36,064 nucleotides of DNA. Source: Caldilineaceae bacterium (GTDB taxonomy: Bacteria; Chloroflexota; Anaerolineae; Caldilineales; Caldilineaceae). Location of the stretch: positions 1 to 36,064 of the forward strand of contig JAHBVF010000050.1 in the NCBI GenBank assembly GCA_019637685.1, read 5' to 3'. The notes below the pieces were generated by a model. That model saw only the letters and a program-made list of their open reading frames with translations, did not search any database and was not told the DNA's origin. Shown piece after piece: positions 24,335-32,200 of this stretch (position 1 is the stretch's first letter; every line of letters begins with the position of its first letter). The translations under genes and the position numbers were made by a program.

Positions 24335-24413
24335 AATAGGCCACAGATGAACACAGATAAACGCGGATAGCATCTGCGGAAATCTGTTGTTTCTGCGGAA
24401 TCTGCGTCCTATT
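24335..24413. repeat. Repeat hairpin of the GCGGAT/ATCTGCG family
   Basis: The left arm starts AATAGG (24335) and the right arm ends CCTATT (24413), with words CACAGATGAACACAGAT, ACGCGGAT, ATCTGCGG and TCTGCGTCC between. It lies immediately 3' of the glmS ribozyme and lengthens the distance to the glmS start. Confidence 0.7.
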
Positions 24414-24520
24414 CTTCTGAATGCCACGGCGGTTCGGTTGTATTCCCTCCTTTGACAAGCAAAAGCAGCCGTACAAATCCGACGCGCAAGCGCCGGGACA
24501 GAAGCGGCAAGCGTTGGCAG

Positions 24521-24594
24521 CTATCAGTAAACAGTCAGCAGGTATCAGTTGTGTCTCGCCGACACCCACTGGTCACTGTTCACCGTTTACTATC
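24521..24594. repeat. Inverted pair of CAGTAAACAGTCAGC words
   Basis: The left arm (24521-24549) of CAGTAAACAGTCAGCA-type words pairs imperfectly with 24566-24594 (GGTCACTGTTCACCGTTTAC). A perfect GTGTC/GACAC hairpin (24551-24565) sits in the centre. It ends 30 bases before the glmS start. Confidence 0.6.
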
Positions 24595-24624
24595 TTTTGC
24601 TTGTCATCAAAGGAGAAACCCAAA

Positions 24625-26481
24625 ATGTGTGGAATTGTTGGCTATATCGGGCCGCGGGACGCGGCTGGTGTGATTGTGGACGGCCTGCGCCGTCTGGAAT
24701 ATCGCGGCTATGACTCGGCGGGGCTGGCTGTCTGGGACGCGGGCAGTCTGAGCGTGCGCCGGGAGGAGGGCAAACTGGCCGGGCTGGAAAAACTGCTGGC
24801 CGATGCACCGGTCAACGGACATCTGGGCATCGGCCACACCCGTTGGGCCACCCACGGCCCCCCGTCCCAGCGCAACGCCCATCCCCACAGCAGCCCGGAC
24901 GGGGAACTGGTCGTCGTGCAGAACGGGATTGTAGAGAATTTTCAGGAACTGCGCCGGGGGCTGTTGGCCGACGGCTATATTTTCAACAGCGATACGGACA
25001 CAGAAGTGATCGCCCATCTGGTCCACAAGCACTACCGCAACGGCAGCGGCGGCGATCTGGCGGCAGCCGTGCGCCACGCGGTGGCGGAATTGAAAGGGCC
25101 GAGCGCGATTGCCGTGCTCTCCCGCGCCGAACCGGAGCGGATGGTTATTGTGCGCCTGGGCAACGCGGGCGGGGTGGTCATCGGCCAGGGCGACGACGAA
25201 ATGTTCGTGGCCAGCGACATTCCCGCGCTGCTCCAATACACCCGCCGGGTGCGCTTTCTGGAAAACCGCCAGATGGCCGTCATCAGCCGGCGCGGTGTAG
25301 AGGTGACGGACCTGGCCGGGCTGCCGATTGATCTGCCGCTGGTGGAGATCGCCTGGGACGCGGACGCGGCGGAGAAGGGGCAGTTTCGCCACTTTATGCA
25401 CAAGGAAATCTACGACCAGCCCCAGGCCATCGCCCAGACCCTCAGCCAGCGGGTCGATTTCGTCCACAACCGGGTGGAACTGCCGGGGCTGAATCTGACC
25501 CCAGACGCGGCCCGCAACCTGCGCAAACTGACGATTGTGGCCTGCGGAACCAGCTACTATTCCGGTCTGGTGGGGCGCTACGTTATCGAACGGCTGGCCC
25601 GGCTGTCGGTGGAAGTGGACTACGCCAGCGAATACCGCTACCGCCATCCGGTCATCGGGCCGGACGAAATGGTGCTTGCCATCACCCAGAGTGGCGAGAC
25701 AGTAGACACCCTGGCCGCGCTGGAGGAGGCGCGGGAGCAGGCCGCGTTCACAGCCGCGATTGTCAACGCGACGGGCAGCCAGGCCGCACGCATCTGCGAC
25801 GGTGTGCTCTATATGCACGCGGGGCCGGAGATCGGCGTGGCCAGCACAAAAGCCTTCACCACTTCCCTGGTCGATCTGGTGCTGCTGGGTTTCTATCTGG
25901 GCCAGTGTCGGGGCACAATCGACGCAGCCGCCGCGGCAGAACTGGTGCAGGCCCTGGCCGCGTTGCCGGGCCAGGTGGGCGCGGTGTTGGAAGACGCCCA
26001 CAACTCAAGCCGCTATGTGGAGTTGGCAAAACGCTACGGCCAGTTCCACAACTTTCTCTATTTGGGCCGGGGGGTGAACTATCCCACGGCGCGGGAAGGC
26101 GCGCTGAAGCTGAAAGAGATCAGCTACATCCACGCCGAGGGCTACCCCGCGGGTGAGATGAAGCACGGGCCGATCGCGCTCATCGACCGCACAATGCCCA
26201 CAGTTGTGGTCGTGCCCCAGGACGGGGTATACGAGAAAATGATCAGCCAGGTGGAGCAGGTGAAGGCGCGCGGTGGCGCGGTGTTGGCTGTGGCCCACGC
26301 CGACGACGCCTTCATCAGCGAAAAGGCCGACGAACTGCTGCCCATTCCCCGCAGCCACGAGCTGCTCTCGCCTGTGCTGGCTATCCTCCCCCTGCAACTG
26401 CTGGCCTATGAAATCGCCGTGGGCCGGGGCGCAGATGTGGACCAACCGCGCAATCTGGCGAAAAGTGTGACAGTGGAATAA
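24625..26481 (+). CDS. glmS: Glutamine-fructose-6-phosphate aminotransferase (isomerizing)
   Basis: A 618-residue enzyme that makes glucosamine-6-phosphate from fructose-6-phosphate and glutamine, the first step to UDP-GlcNAc and cell-wall amino sugars. ATG 24625 is fixed by the required N-terminal Cys nucleophile (MCGIVGYIG) and AAAGGAGA nine bases upstream; the longer frame to 24421 has neither. The glutaminase domain covers about residues 1-235, with GYDSAGLA, HTRWATHG and NGIVEN. Two SIS sugar-isomerase domains follow: ACGTSYYSG and ITQSGETVDT in the first, YLGRGVNYPTAREGALKLKEISYIHAEGYPAGEMKHGPIALID in the second. The end DVDQPRNLAKSVTVE is canonical. Expression should be controlled by the upstream ribozyme. 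Confidence 0.97.
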   Translation: MCGIVGYIGPRDAAGVIVDGLRRLEYRGYDSAGLAVWDAGSLSVRREEGKLAGLEKLLADAPVNGHLGIGHTRWATHGPPSQRNAHPHSSPDGELVVVQNGIVENFQELRRGLLADGYIFNSDTDTEVIAHLVHKHYRNGSGGDLAAAVRHAVAELKGPSAIAVLSRAEPERMVIVRLGNAGGVVIGQGDDEMFVASDIPALLQYTRRVRFLENRQMAVISRRGVEVTDLAGLPIDLPLVEIAWDADAAEKGQFRHFMHKEIYDQPQAIAQTLSQRVDFVHNRVELPGLNLTPDAARNLRKLTIVACGTSYYSGLVGRYVIERLARLSVEVDYASEYRYRHPVIGPDEMVLAITQSGETVDTLAALEEAREQAAFTAAIVNATGSQAARICDGVLYMHAGPEIGVASTKAFTTSLVDLVLLGFYLGQCRGTIDAAAAAELVQALAALPGQVGAVLEDAHNSSRYVELAKRYGQFHNFLYLGRGVNYPTAREGALKLKEISYIHAEGYPAGEMKHGPIALIDRTMPTVVVVPQDGVYEKMISQVEQVKARGGAVLAVAHADDAFISEKADELLPIPRSHELLSPVLAILPLQLLAYEIAVGRGADVDQPRNLAKSVTVE

Positions 26482-26490
26482 AAAAAGAAA

Positions 26491-26531
26491 GGGAGGGGAT
26501 AACGGCGTTCGGCGTTCCGTTATCCCCTCCC
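26491..26531. terminator. Strong hairpin after glmS
   Basis: GGGAGGGGATAACGG (26491-26505) and its perfect reverse complement (26517-26531), with an 11-base loop. For glmS there is no T-tract directly after the stem; an A-rich run before it would make a T-tract only on the minus strand. It probably ends or protects glmS mRNA. Confidence 0.6.
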
Positions 26532-26580
26532 GCCCTATACTGCATATCCCTGCCTTTTTTCCCATCTCTCTGCCCACTTG

Positions 26581-26589
26581 TGCTATAAT
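26581..26589 (+). promoter_or_regulatory. Extended -10 promoter
   Basis: TGCTATAAT at 26581-26589 combines a TGn extension with a perfect TATAAT. The -35 region is weak. The start is expected near 26596, about 36 bases before ATG 26632. Confidence 0.55.
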
Positions 26590-26631
26590 GCCTGCGTTTC
26601 TGGCCTGTCCCAATGCCGTGAAGGAAATTCT

Positions 26632-27021
26632 ATGGATCCGCAGATAGCCCACGCGCTGGTCACCGACCGGGTGATTGATATCACCACCACTGGCCGCAAG
26701 AGTGGCGAAGCCCGCCGCATCGAAATCTGGTTTCACAACCTGGACGGCAAACTCTACATTACCGGCACGCCCGGTCGTCCGCGTGGTTGGTACGCAAACC
26801 TGCGGTCTACGCCTGCCTTCACCTTTCATCTAAAAACGAGTGTTCAAGCCGATCTGCCCGCCCAGGCGCGTCCAATTTTAGCAGAAGAGGAACGACGCGC
26901 TGTTCTGTCAGGGATTCTGGCAAAGCTGACCGATAGCCTGGGCGACAGCAATCGCAACCTGGAGGATTGGGTGGCGAGCAGCCCACTGGTAGAAGTGATT
27001 TTGCAGGAGGCAGGCGCGTGA
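26632..27021 (+). CDS. Ddn-type nitroreductase/quinone reductase family protein
   Basis: A 129-residue split-barrel flavin-binding protein of the deazaflavin (F420)-dependent nitroreductase family (Pfam PF04075 type). The opening VIDITTTGRKSGEARRIEIWF (about residues 13-33) and LYITGTPGRPRGWYANLRSTPAFTFHLK (about 43-70) are the conserved cofactor-binding blocks. ATG 26632 has AAGGAAA upstream. In this family F420, FMN or no cofactor may be used, so the reaction is not certain. Its stop overlaps the GTG start of the lipoprotein gene (GTGA), so the two form an operon. Confidence 0.87.
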   Translation: MDPQIAHALVTDRVIDITTTGRKSGEARRIEIWFHNLDGKLYITGTPGRPRGWYANLRSTPAFTFHLKTSVQADLPAQARPILAEEERRAVLSGILAKLTDSLGDSNRNLEDWVASSPLVEVILQEAGA

Positions 27022-27758
27022 ATGGTGTGATCCGTTTGAGTTGGCTGATTCTGTTGCTGGCCGCGCTTGCGCTCAGCGGCTGCGGCGGGCGGGAAGAACC
27101 GACGCCCACCCGCACCCCCATTCCCACCTATACGCCCACGCCTATGGGCCAGCAGCCGGTCGCTGTCGCTCAGCAGCCGGCAGCCCCGCAACCCGCGGAC
27201 CCGCAGCCCGGCCCGACGAACACGCCGGTTCCGCCTACAGCCACCTTTACACCAGAGCCACCGACCGCCACGCCCACACCCATTCCGCCGACAAATACAC
27301 CGACCCCAACCGAGACGAATACGGCCACACCCACCCACACGCCAAGCGCCACCCCCAGCCCAACGCTTACGCCCACGCCCGACTACGCTTTTGCCCTGGA
27401 AATGGCCGAACAGTTCCCCACCCAATTGCCAGGGACGGACGAAGTGCGGGTCTATGTATACATCTACAACGGCAAAGCCTATGCACTGGGCGGCTACACA
27501 ATCAGCGTGACCAAAGATGGCGTGCCGCTGAGCGTTCTGGCGCGCTCCACCGAGGGGATGCCCGGCGAGACCCGTCCCGGCCCCAGTCCCTACACCCGTT
27601 TTGCCAATTTGGGCGCGGCCTTCTTCGAGAAACCAGAGGGCCTTTGGGAAGTTCAACTGGTGGACAGCGTCGGCTTCCCCGTGGGAGACCTGGCCCGGTT
27701 TGCCCTGGGGCCAGACGACAATCTGCGCGAACTCTACCTGCGCTATCACGAAAAATAG
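27018..27758 (+). CDS. Thr-Pro-rich lipoprotein
   Basis: A 246-residue predicted lipoprotein. GTG 27018 is the start: GGAGG lies seven bases upstream and it overlaps the preceding stop by GTGA. The signal peptide ends in LSGC with the lipidated C22. Residues 26 to about 125 are a low-complexity Pro-Thr stalk (TPTRTPIPTYTPTP and similar), probably an extended, possibly glycosylated, cell-wall spacer. The globular C-terminal domain (about 130-246) is rich in strands (EVRVYVYIYNGKAYALGGYTISVTKDGVPL) and matches no family I can name. It may be a surface binding module. Such TP-stalk lipoproteins are common in Chloroflexota. Confidence 0.85.
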   Translation: MNGVIRLSWLILLLAALALSGCGGREEPTPTRTPIPTYTPTPMGQQPVAVAQQPAAPQPADPQPGPTNTPVPPTATFTPEPPTATPTPIPPTNTPTPTETNTATPTHTPSATPSPTLTPTPDYAFALEMAEQFPTQLPGTDEVRVYVYIYNGKAYALGGYTISVTKDGVPLSVLARSTEGMPGETRPGPSPYTRFANLGAAFFEKPEGLWEVQLVDSVGFPVGDLARFALGPDDNLRELYLRYHEK

Positions 27759-27785
27759 GGGATTGGGGTTTGACAACCCAATCCC
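27759..27785. terminator. Hairpin between convergent genes
   Basis: GGGATTGGG (27759-27767) and CCCAATCCC (27777-27785) form a nine-bp stem that begins right after the lipoprotein stop and touches the GNAT stop. Likely a shared, T-tract-less terminator. Confidence 0.5.
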
Positions 27786-28621
27786 TACCCCCTCTTTTTC
27801 CACTGATATTCCCGAATGCCAAAATCGGTGATGACAAAGCCGAGCTTCTGGTACACGCTTTTTCCCAACCGCGATGACCAAATCCACGAAGACCCATAGC
27901 CCCGCGCCCGCGCGGCCAGCAGCGTGGCGTGGGTGATGGCGCTGCCAAAGCCCTGCTTGCGTAGCTCTATCGGCGTGGAAATGTTGTAGGCACTGGCGCT
28001 CCCCCCAGCGATGAGCAGTGTAGACGAAGTCACCGGCTGGTCACCTGCGAAGCCGACAAAATGGATGGCCTGGGCATCGTCCCCAAAGCCGTGGCGCAGA
28101 TAGGCAGCGCGGAACGCGCTGTAATCGCCGCCGCCAAAGCCCCTGGCGTTGATCTCTGCCCAAACCGCGAAGTCCTCCCCACTGCATACCCGCTCCACGT
28201 GAAAATCGGCGGCGACGGGCACGCGCTCGGCCAGACTTCCCAAATCGATGGCCAGCCATGTGCCTGGCTCATCGCCCTGATTGCCGTAGAGCATCCATTC
28301 GGTGTTGGCCGTGCCAGTCTTCGCCATCAACTCGCCCAGGTTTGCCGGCTGGTCGTCGGGCCAGATCATCCAGTCGATGGCGTCCACGTGCTGGCCCACC
28401 TGGCGCAGGGTATCGTCGATCTGCGCCGCGGCTGACTCCGGGGCGAAATTTGTCTGCATCACCTGGCTGCCCGGCATTGAACTGGCAATCCACGCGCCGC
28501 TTTCATCTTCCACAAAAGTTGTGTTGGGAAGACCGGCAAAAATGCGAAAATAGGTGATGAAATTGTCCTGAATCGTCCGCGCTGAAATTGCATCCACTCT
28601 TTGTGACTGAACTGCTGGCAT
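27785..28621 (-). CDS. GNAT-family N-acetyltransferase behind an attenuator-like leader
   Basis: A 278-residue protein with a C-terminal GNAT domain (about residues 150-278). HFVGFAGDQPVTSSTLLIAGGSASAYNISTPIELRKQGFGSAIT holds the strands and the acetyl-CoA loop (RKQGFG), and SRLGKSVYQKLGF near the end is the usual final motif. The N-terminal half (WMIWPDDQPANLGELM region) looks like a diverged second GNAT-like lobe. ATG 28621 is chosen because AAAGGAAA precedes it by six bases; a longer frame reads back through the terminator hairpin and is not real. It is unrelated in detail to the other two GNATs. The upstream region contains a 28-codon leader frame and an intrinsic terminator, so expression probably depends on readthrough. 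The substrate is unknown. Confidence 0.85.
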   Translation of the reverse strand: MPAVQSQRVDAISARTIQDNFITYFRIFAGLPNTTFVEDESGAWIASSMPGSQVMQTNFAPESAAAQIDDTLRQVGQHVDAIDWMIWPDDQPANLGELMAKTGTANTEWMLYGNQGDEPGTWLAIDLGSLAERVPVAADFHVERVCSGEDFAVWAEINARGFGGGDYSAFRAAYLRHGFGDDAQAIHFVGFAGDQPVTSSTLLIAGGSASAYNISTPIELRKQGFGSAITHATLLAARARGYGSSWIWSSRLGKSVYQKLGFVITDFGIREYQWKKRG

Positions 28622-28654
28622 GGAAATTTTCCTTTGCTGGCTGTCGTCACAACG

Positions 28655-28687
28655 AAAAAAGCCGCAGGTGCGGAATACACCTGCGGC
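28655..28687 (-). terminator. Intrinsic terminator upstream of the GNAT gene
   Basis: On the minus strand a perfect 10-bp stem, GCCGCAGGTG/CACCTGCGGC (28687-28678 with 28670-28661), has a seven-base loop and is followed directly by TTTTTT (28660-28655). It ends 34 bases before the GNAT ATG, so it must be read through for GNAT expression unless a promoter lies between. Confidence 0.85.
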
Positions 28688-28810
28688 CATCAAGCAGAGA
28701 GGGGCGAGGCTAGACAGCCGCGCGGAGGTGTATTTCGGGCGTCAATTTAGGCTGTGACAGTACCTGTAGTTGGCATGGCATCTGTGGCTGTGTCATTGGA
28801 ATACACCTCC
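28672..28810 (-). promoter_or_regulatory. Mutually exclusive pairing segments (attenuator switch)
   Basis: Segment A (28810-28800, GGAGGTGTATT, the leader ribosome site) is perfectly complementary over 11 bp to segment B (28734-28724, AATACACCTCC, within the leader frame). Segment C (28682-28672, AGGTGTATTCC, in the 5' arm and loop of the terminator) repeats A exactly over 11 bases, so B can also pair with C for nine contiguous bp and would then block the terminator. Confidence 0.6.
28710..28796 (-). CDS. Gln/Pro-rich 28-residue leader peptide
   Basis: A short frame starts at ATG 28796 with AAGGAGG nine bases upstream, among the best ribosome sites in the window, and stops at TAG 28712-28710. 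The peptide begins MTQPQMPCQLQ and holds five Gln (3, 5, 9, 11, 15) and four Pro (4, 7, 16, 20) in 28 residues, without a signal or membrane segment. An intrinsic terminator follows 23 bases after the stop, then the GNAT gene. Codons 21-24 contain a segment able to pair with either its own ribosome site or the terminator. This points to a regulatory leader peptide. A small free-standing peptide gene is the alternative. Confidence 0.55.
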   Translation of the reverse strand: MTQPQMPCQLQVLSQPKLTPEIHLRAAV

Positions 28811-28848
28811 TTTCTGGTTTTGTGGGGCGGGAATGCTACAGTAAATGC

Positions 28849-28877
28849 ACTCTATCACAGGTGGCTGGGCCGCGCAA
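28849..28877 (-). promoter_or_regulatory. Candidate promoter for the leader-GNAT transcript
   Basis: Minus strand: TTGCGC (28877-28872), 17 bases, TAGAGT (28854-28849) with a TGA extension. The start would be near 28842, some 46 bases before the leader ATG. Confidence 0.4.
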
Positions 28878-28894
28878 GCCGATTTTTGTCGAGC

Positions 28895-29266
28895 CTATTG
28901 CCCCACCTCTTCGGCAAAGGTGATCCGGTTGCCAAAGGGATCGGTGACGCTCACTTCCAGCGATCCCCAAGGCTGTTTCTGTATACCTGGCCTGGCATTC
29001 TTGTACTGCTTGCCCAGCAATTCCTGATGGTAGGCCACCAGCCCCTCTGTGGCAATGCGCACGGCGCTGCCAGGACTGCAATCCCCGTGATGTTCGGTGA
29101 TATGCAGCCTGCAATCGTCCATGGAGATTCCCATATAGAGCGGGAGATTCTCCTCGAAGCGGTGTTCAAAATCGACCTGAAAGCCGAGAAAGTCGATGTA
29201 GAACTCCCTGGCTTTGGCTTCATCAAAACTGCGCAGAATCGGTGTAACACGGGAAAATGTCGTCAT
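28895..29266 (-). CDS. VOC-family (glyoxalase/bleomycin resistance-like) protein
   Basis: A 123-residue vicinal-oxygen-chelate protein. The paired beta-alpha-beta-beta-beta modules start VTPILRSFDEAKAREFYIDFLGFQVDFEHRF and end GSLEVSVTDPFGNRITFAEE, the typical VOC C-terminal motif with its metal-ligand Glu region. RLHITEHHGDC (about residues 53-63) is the usual central strand with a possible metal His. Substrates in this superfamily range from glyoxal hemithioacetals to bleomycin and fosfomycin, so no specific reaction can be given. ATG 29266 has GGAG upstream and lies only 20 bases after the subtilisin-like gene stop, so the two may be cotranscribed. Confidence 0.88.
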   Translation of the reverse strand: MTTFSRVTPILRSFDEAKAREFYIDFLGFQVDFEHRFEENLPLYMGISMDDCRLHITEHHGDCSPGSAVRIATEGLVAYHQELLGKQYKNARPGIQKQPWGSLEVSVTDPFGNRITFAEEVGQ

Positions 29267-29286
29267 TTGATCTCCATTGACTTCAG

Positions 29287-32200
29287 CTATGGGCTGTCCT
29301 CCAAACCCAACATCAGCAGTGTCTGCACCGTCGGGTCCAAAGCGATAATCGACTTGTAAATCTCGACAAATTCTGCCTGGGACGGCGACCCGTAGGTAGT
29401 ATTCTGCCCCGTGAGGGTCGCGCCCGTCGGCGGGAAAGAGTTGGCCGGATTGGCGTCCTGGTGGCGCACAGACTGCTCAGACGGAACCCACGTCTGCCCC
29501 CCGTCCAGAGAGACTTCCGTCCAGACGTCGAAGAAACTATCCACCCGGAAGTCACCGTTGCCCGGTAGCTGCTGAATCTGTCCTATGGAGGGCTGGCCGG
29601 GGCTTTCCCGAATTTCGATGGTATCCGTCGGTGAGTTCCAGCCCTGCAGGTGCATCTGCGTAATCTCCACATCGAAAAACTGGTTTGGCCCGGGCTGCTG
29701 TAGCGGACCGAAGTTGACAGTGGCCCCACCCTGCAAGAGGAAGAATTTCGACTCGGCCTGCTTCGTTCCCCACACCGCGCCGTAGAGCGGAATCTGTACA
29801 GTGCCCGGTCCGTTGGGCAGCGTATCGGTGTAGTAGAGCGTGCGGGTTATCGCCCGGAACTCGCCCATATTGACCCACTGGCAGGTATTGCCTACACCGG
29901 TCACACCCGGCTGGGCGGGCAGTTGGACAGTGTAGGTAATTGGCTCCAGATTCGGGAAGTGGACCAGCCCGCGGGCATCCGTTGTGGCGGTGGCAACGGG
30001 CGTACCCGTACATTCTGTGCCCGTATAGAGCCGCATCTCCTTATTGGGAATGGGTCGCCCCGTCACCTGATTGAGCAGATGGGTGGTGATCTGCACGGGA
30101 ACCGGGCAGTTGAACCACTCCAAGGCCACCACAGATTCGCTGGGCGTCCCCGCGCCGGAGAGAGTCTCTACCAGCGGGTGATAATCGCCGCCTTGCAACG
30201 TCACGCCGCTCAGCGCGCCCGTGGCTGTGTCCAGGTGCAGCCCTGGCGGCAGAGGGGTGTTGGTCATCCCGTCGATTGTTACATTGTCCGTCACCAGCCG
30301 GAAGGTGTAGGGTCCAGTGCCGTCCAGCCCATCGACAGGCAGGGATTCCGTTGTCACGGGCACACCCGGCGTCAGCGGAACCCGCCACGTGCGGTGGGGT
30401 GGCCCGCCGATCAGCGGCGCATCTTCCACCTCGCCCCAGACCGAACCGCCCCTGTCATCGCTGCCTTTGTGCAAGGGGTCTTCCTCAAAGGGTTCGCCCC
30501 GCATCGCGCCAATGGAATTCTCGCCCCAGTCCAGGCGGATGCGCACCCATTGGGTGACACCCGCGGGCGGTGGCGTGGGCGCGTCGAACTCGCAGTCAAA
30601 GGATTTTGTGGTTTCGCCGGCCGCGTCTGTAAAGGTTTCGCCGCTGTTCCACACCCCGTCGCCATTGCTGTCGGTAAACGCTTCTCCCAATGTGTAGAAC
30701 CCATCCGCGCCAAAAGATTCCGGGTCCACTGGGCCAGAGAGCAGATGGGTCTCGAAGCTGCCATCCCCATTCCAATCCGCGTAGATATTGACGTACAGCC
30801 GTTCCGCGCTGTTGCCCGCGTCGTAGCGCATCTTTACCCGCTGATGTTTGGGCGTCTCCGGCGTTGCGCCCAATCCGACCAGACTGCAATCCGAAGCCAG
30901 GGTCTTGACCCCGGCGTTGGCCCCGTCAAAACCGTAGCCCTGTACGCCACTGCTCACATCGAACAGCACCCGCACTTTGCCCGGTTTGGGAATAGAAACC
31001 GCAAAGTCGTCCATCCCGTCCTGGTTCACTTTGTTGCAGATTTTGCCCAGATTGTCATCCCCGTCCATATCGCTTTCCAGCGTCTCGCAGGCGTCCGGCT
31101 CCCGGCTGGCCCGGGGTGTGCCGGAATTGTAACTGCCAATCCACTCCCGATAGTAGCTGAGATGGCGGGGACCGTCGCTGCTCAGTTTGGTGGGCCAGGG
31201 CTTGTCCGGCCCCGCGTCGCCAAAGTCCGGCCCGATGATATAGTCCTCCACTTCGCCATAGAAGGCCGCGCCGACGGTCTGGGAAAGGGTGGCGCTGCTG
31301 GGGAAGGTTGTGTTGGCGTGGCGGCCCACATTTTCGCCGTAGTCCAAGCGGAAGCGGGCTTGCAGATGGCCTGTGCCGACTTTGGCAGGCACGGGGAACT
31401 CTACTTTATAGAGACCGCAGTCACTGTTGGAGGAGAGCAGCGAGACCGCGCCCGCGTCCACCCCGCGCACGGCCCAGCCCGCGGCTGTCGTTGTGATGGG
31501 AGCCAGACGCAGACCGTCCAGCACGTGCTCGGTCCCCTCCTGCCAACTGCCGTTGGTATTCCAATCGATCCAGCCGTTGACAAAAAGCTGCTTGTCCAGG
31601 TCGGCAGCGTCGTAGCGCGGCCCTGTCTCGGCCACACAGACCTGCACATCAGCCCGGCCTTTGCCGCCAGGTTTGTAGCTCAGGGGATAGAGGGTCACGC
31701 CGTCGTCGTAGCCGTCCAGGTCCTCTAAATCTGTGCCCCAGTTGGTGATGCCATCCGGATCGGTCACGCCGAAAACTTTGTGTTCCGGTGAGACAGCTTC
31801 CAGGCTGTAGAAGGCGTTGGCCTTGCCGAAGTATTCCATCTGGAAATTCAGGTGACGCGCGCCGTCGTCGGCCAGAGATGTGGGCGACGCGGACGAATCA
31901 CCGAAGTCCGGCGGGGTAATCTCAAAGACGAAATCGTCAAAGACAACACCGGGAATTTTATTGTCCCGCATATCCTGCAACTTCAGTTCCAACACAAAGA
32001 AAGGCGCGTCAGCCGCGGTCTGGCCGGGACGACGCAGTTGCAGGCTCTTGGGTTTGGCCGCGTACAGATCGGCCCGCTCCACGCTGACGGTAATCAGGAA
32101 ATCGCTTTCACTGCCCAGGGGCACGATACCGCTGGTGGGGTCTTCGCCTTTGACGCCGATACGGATGGTGCGGTCCGTGCGCACGCCCGCATAGGCATTC

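Noticed and set aside
24421..24624. N-terminal extension of GlmS by 68 residues
   Set aside because: GlmS needs Cys as the residue after Met for its glutaminase activity, and the good ribosome site is at 24610-24616. The extension is encoded by repeat DNA.
28754..29359. Plus-strand frame of 201 codons opposite the leader peptide and VOC gene
   Set aside because: Its hydrophobic start is the reverse strand of the leader peptide region and it then mirrors the VOC gene. No ribosome site.
29923..31728. Long plus-strand open frame (601 codons) opposite the protease gene
   Set aside because: It mirrors the GEVED region of the real protease, is low in acidic residues and rich in Arg/Gly/His, and has no family motifs. 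It is an antisense shadow of high-GC coding DNA.
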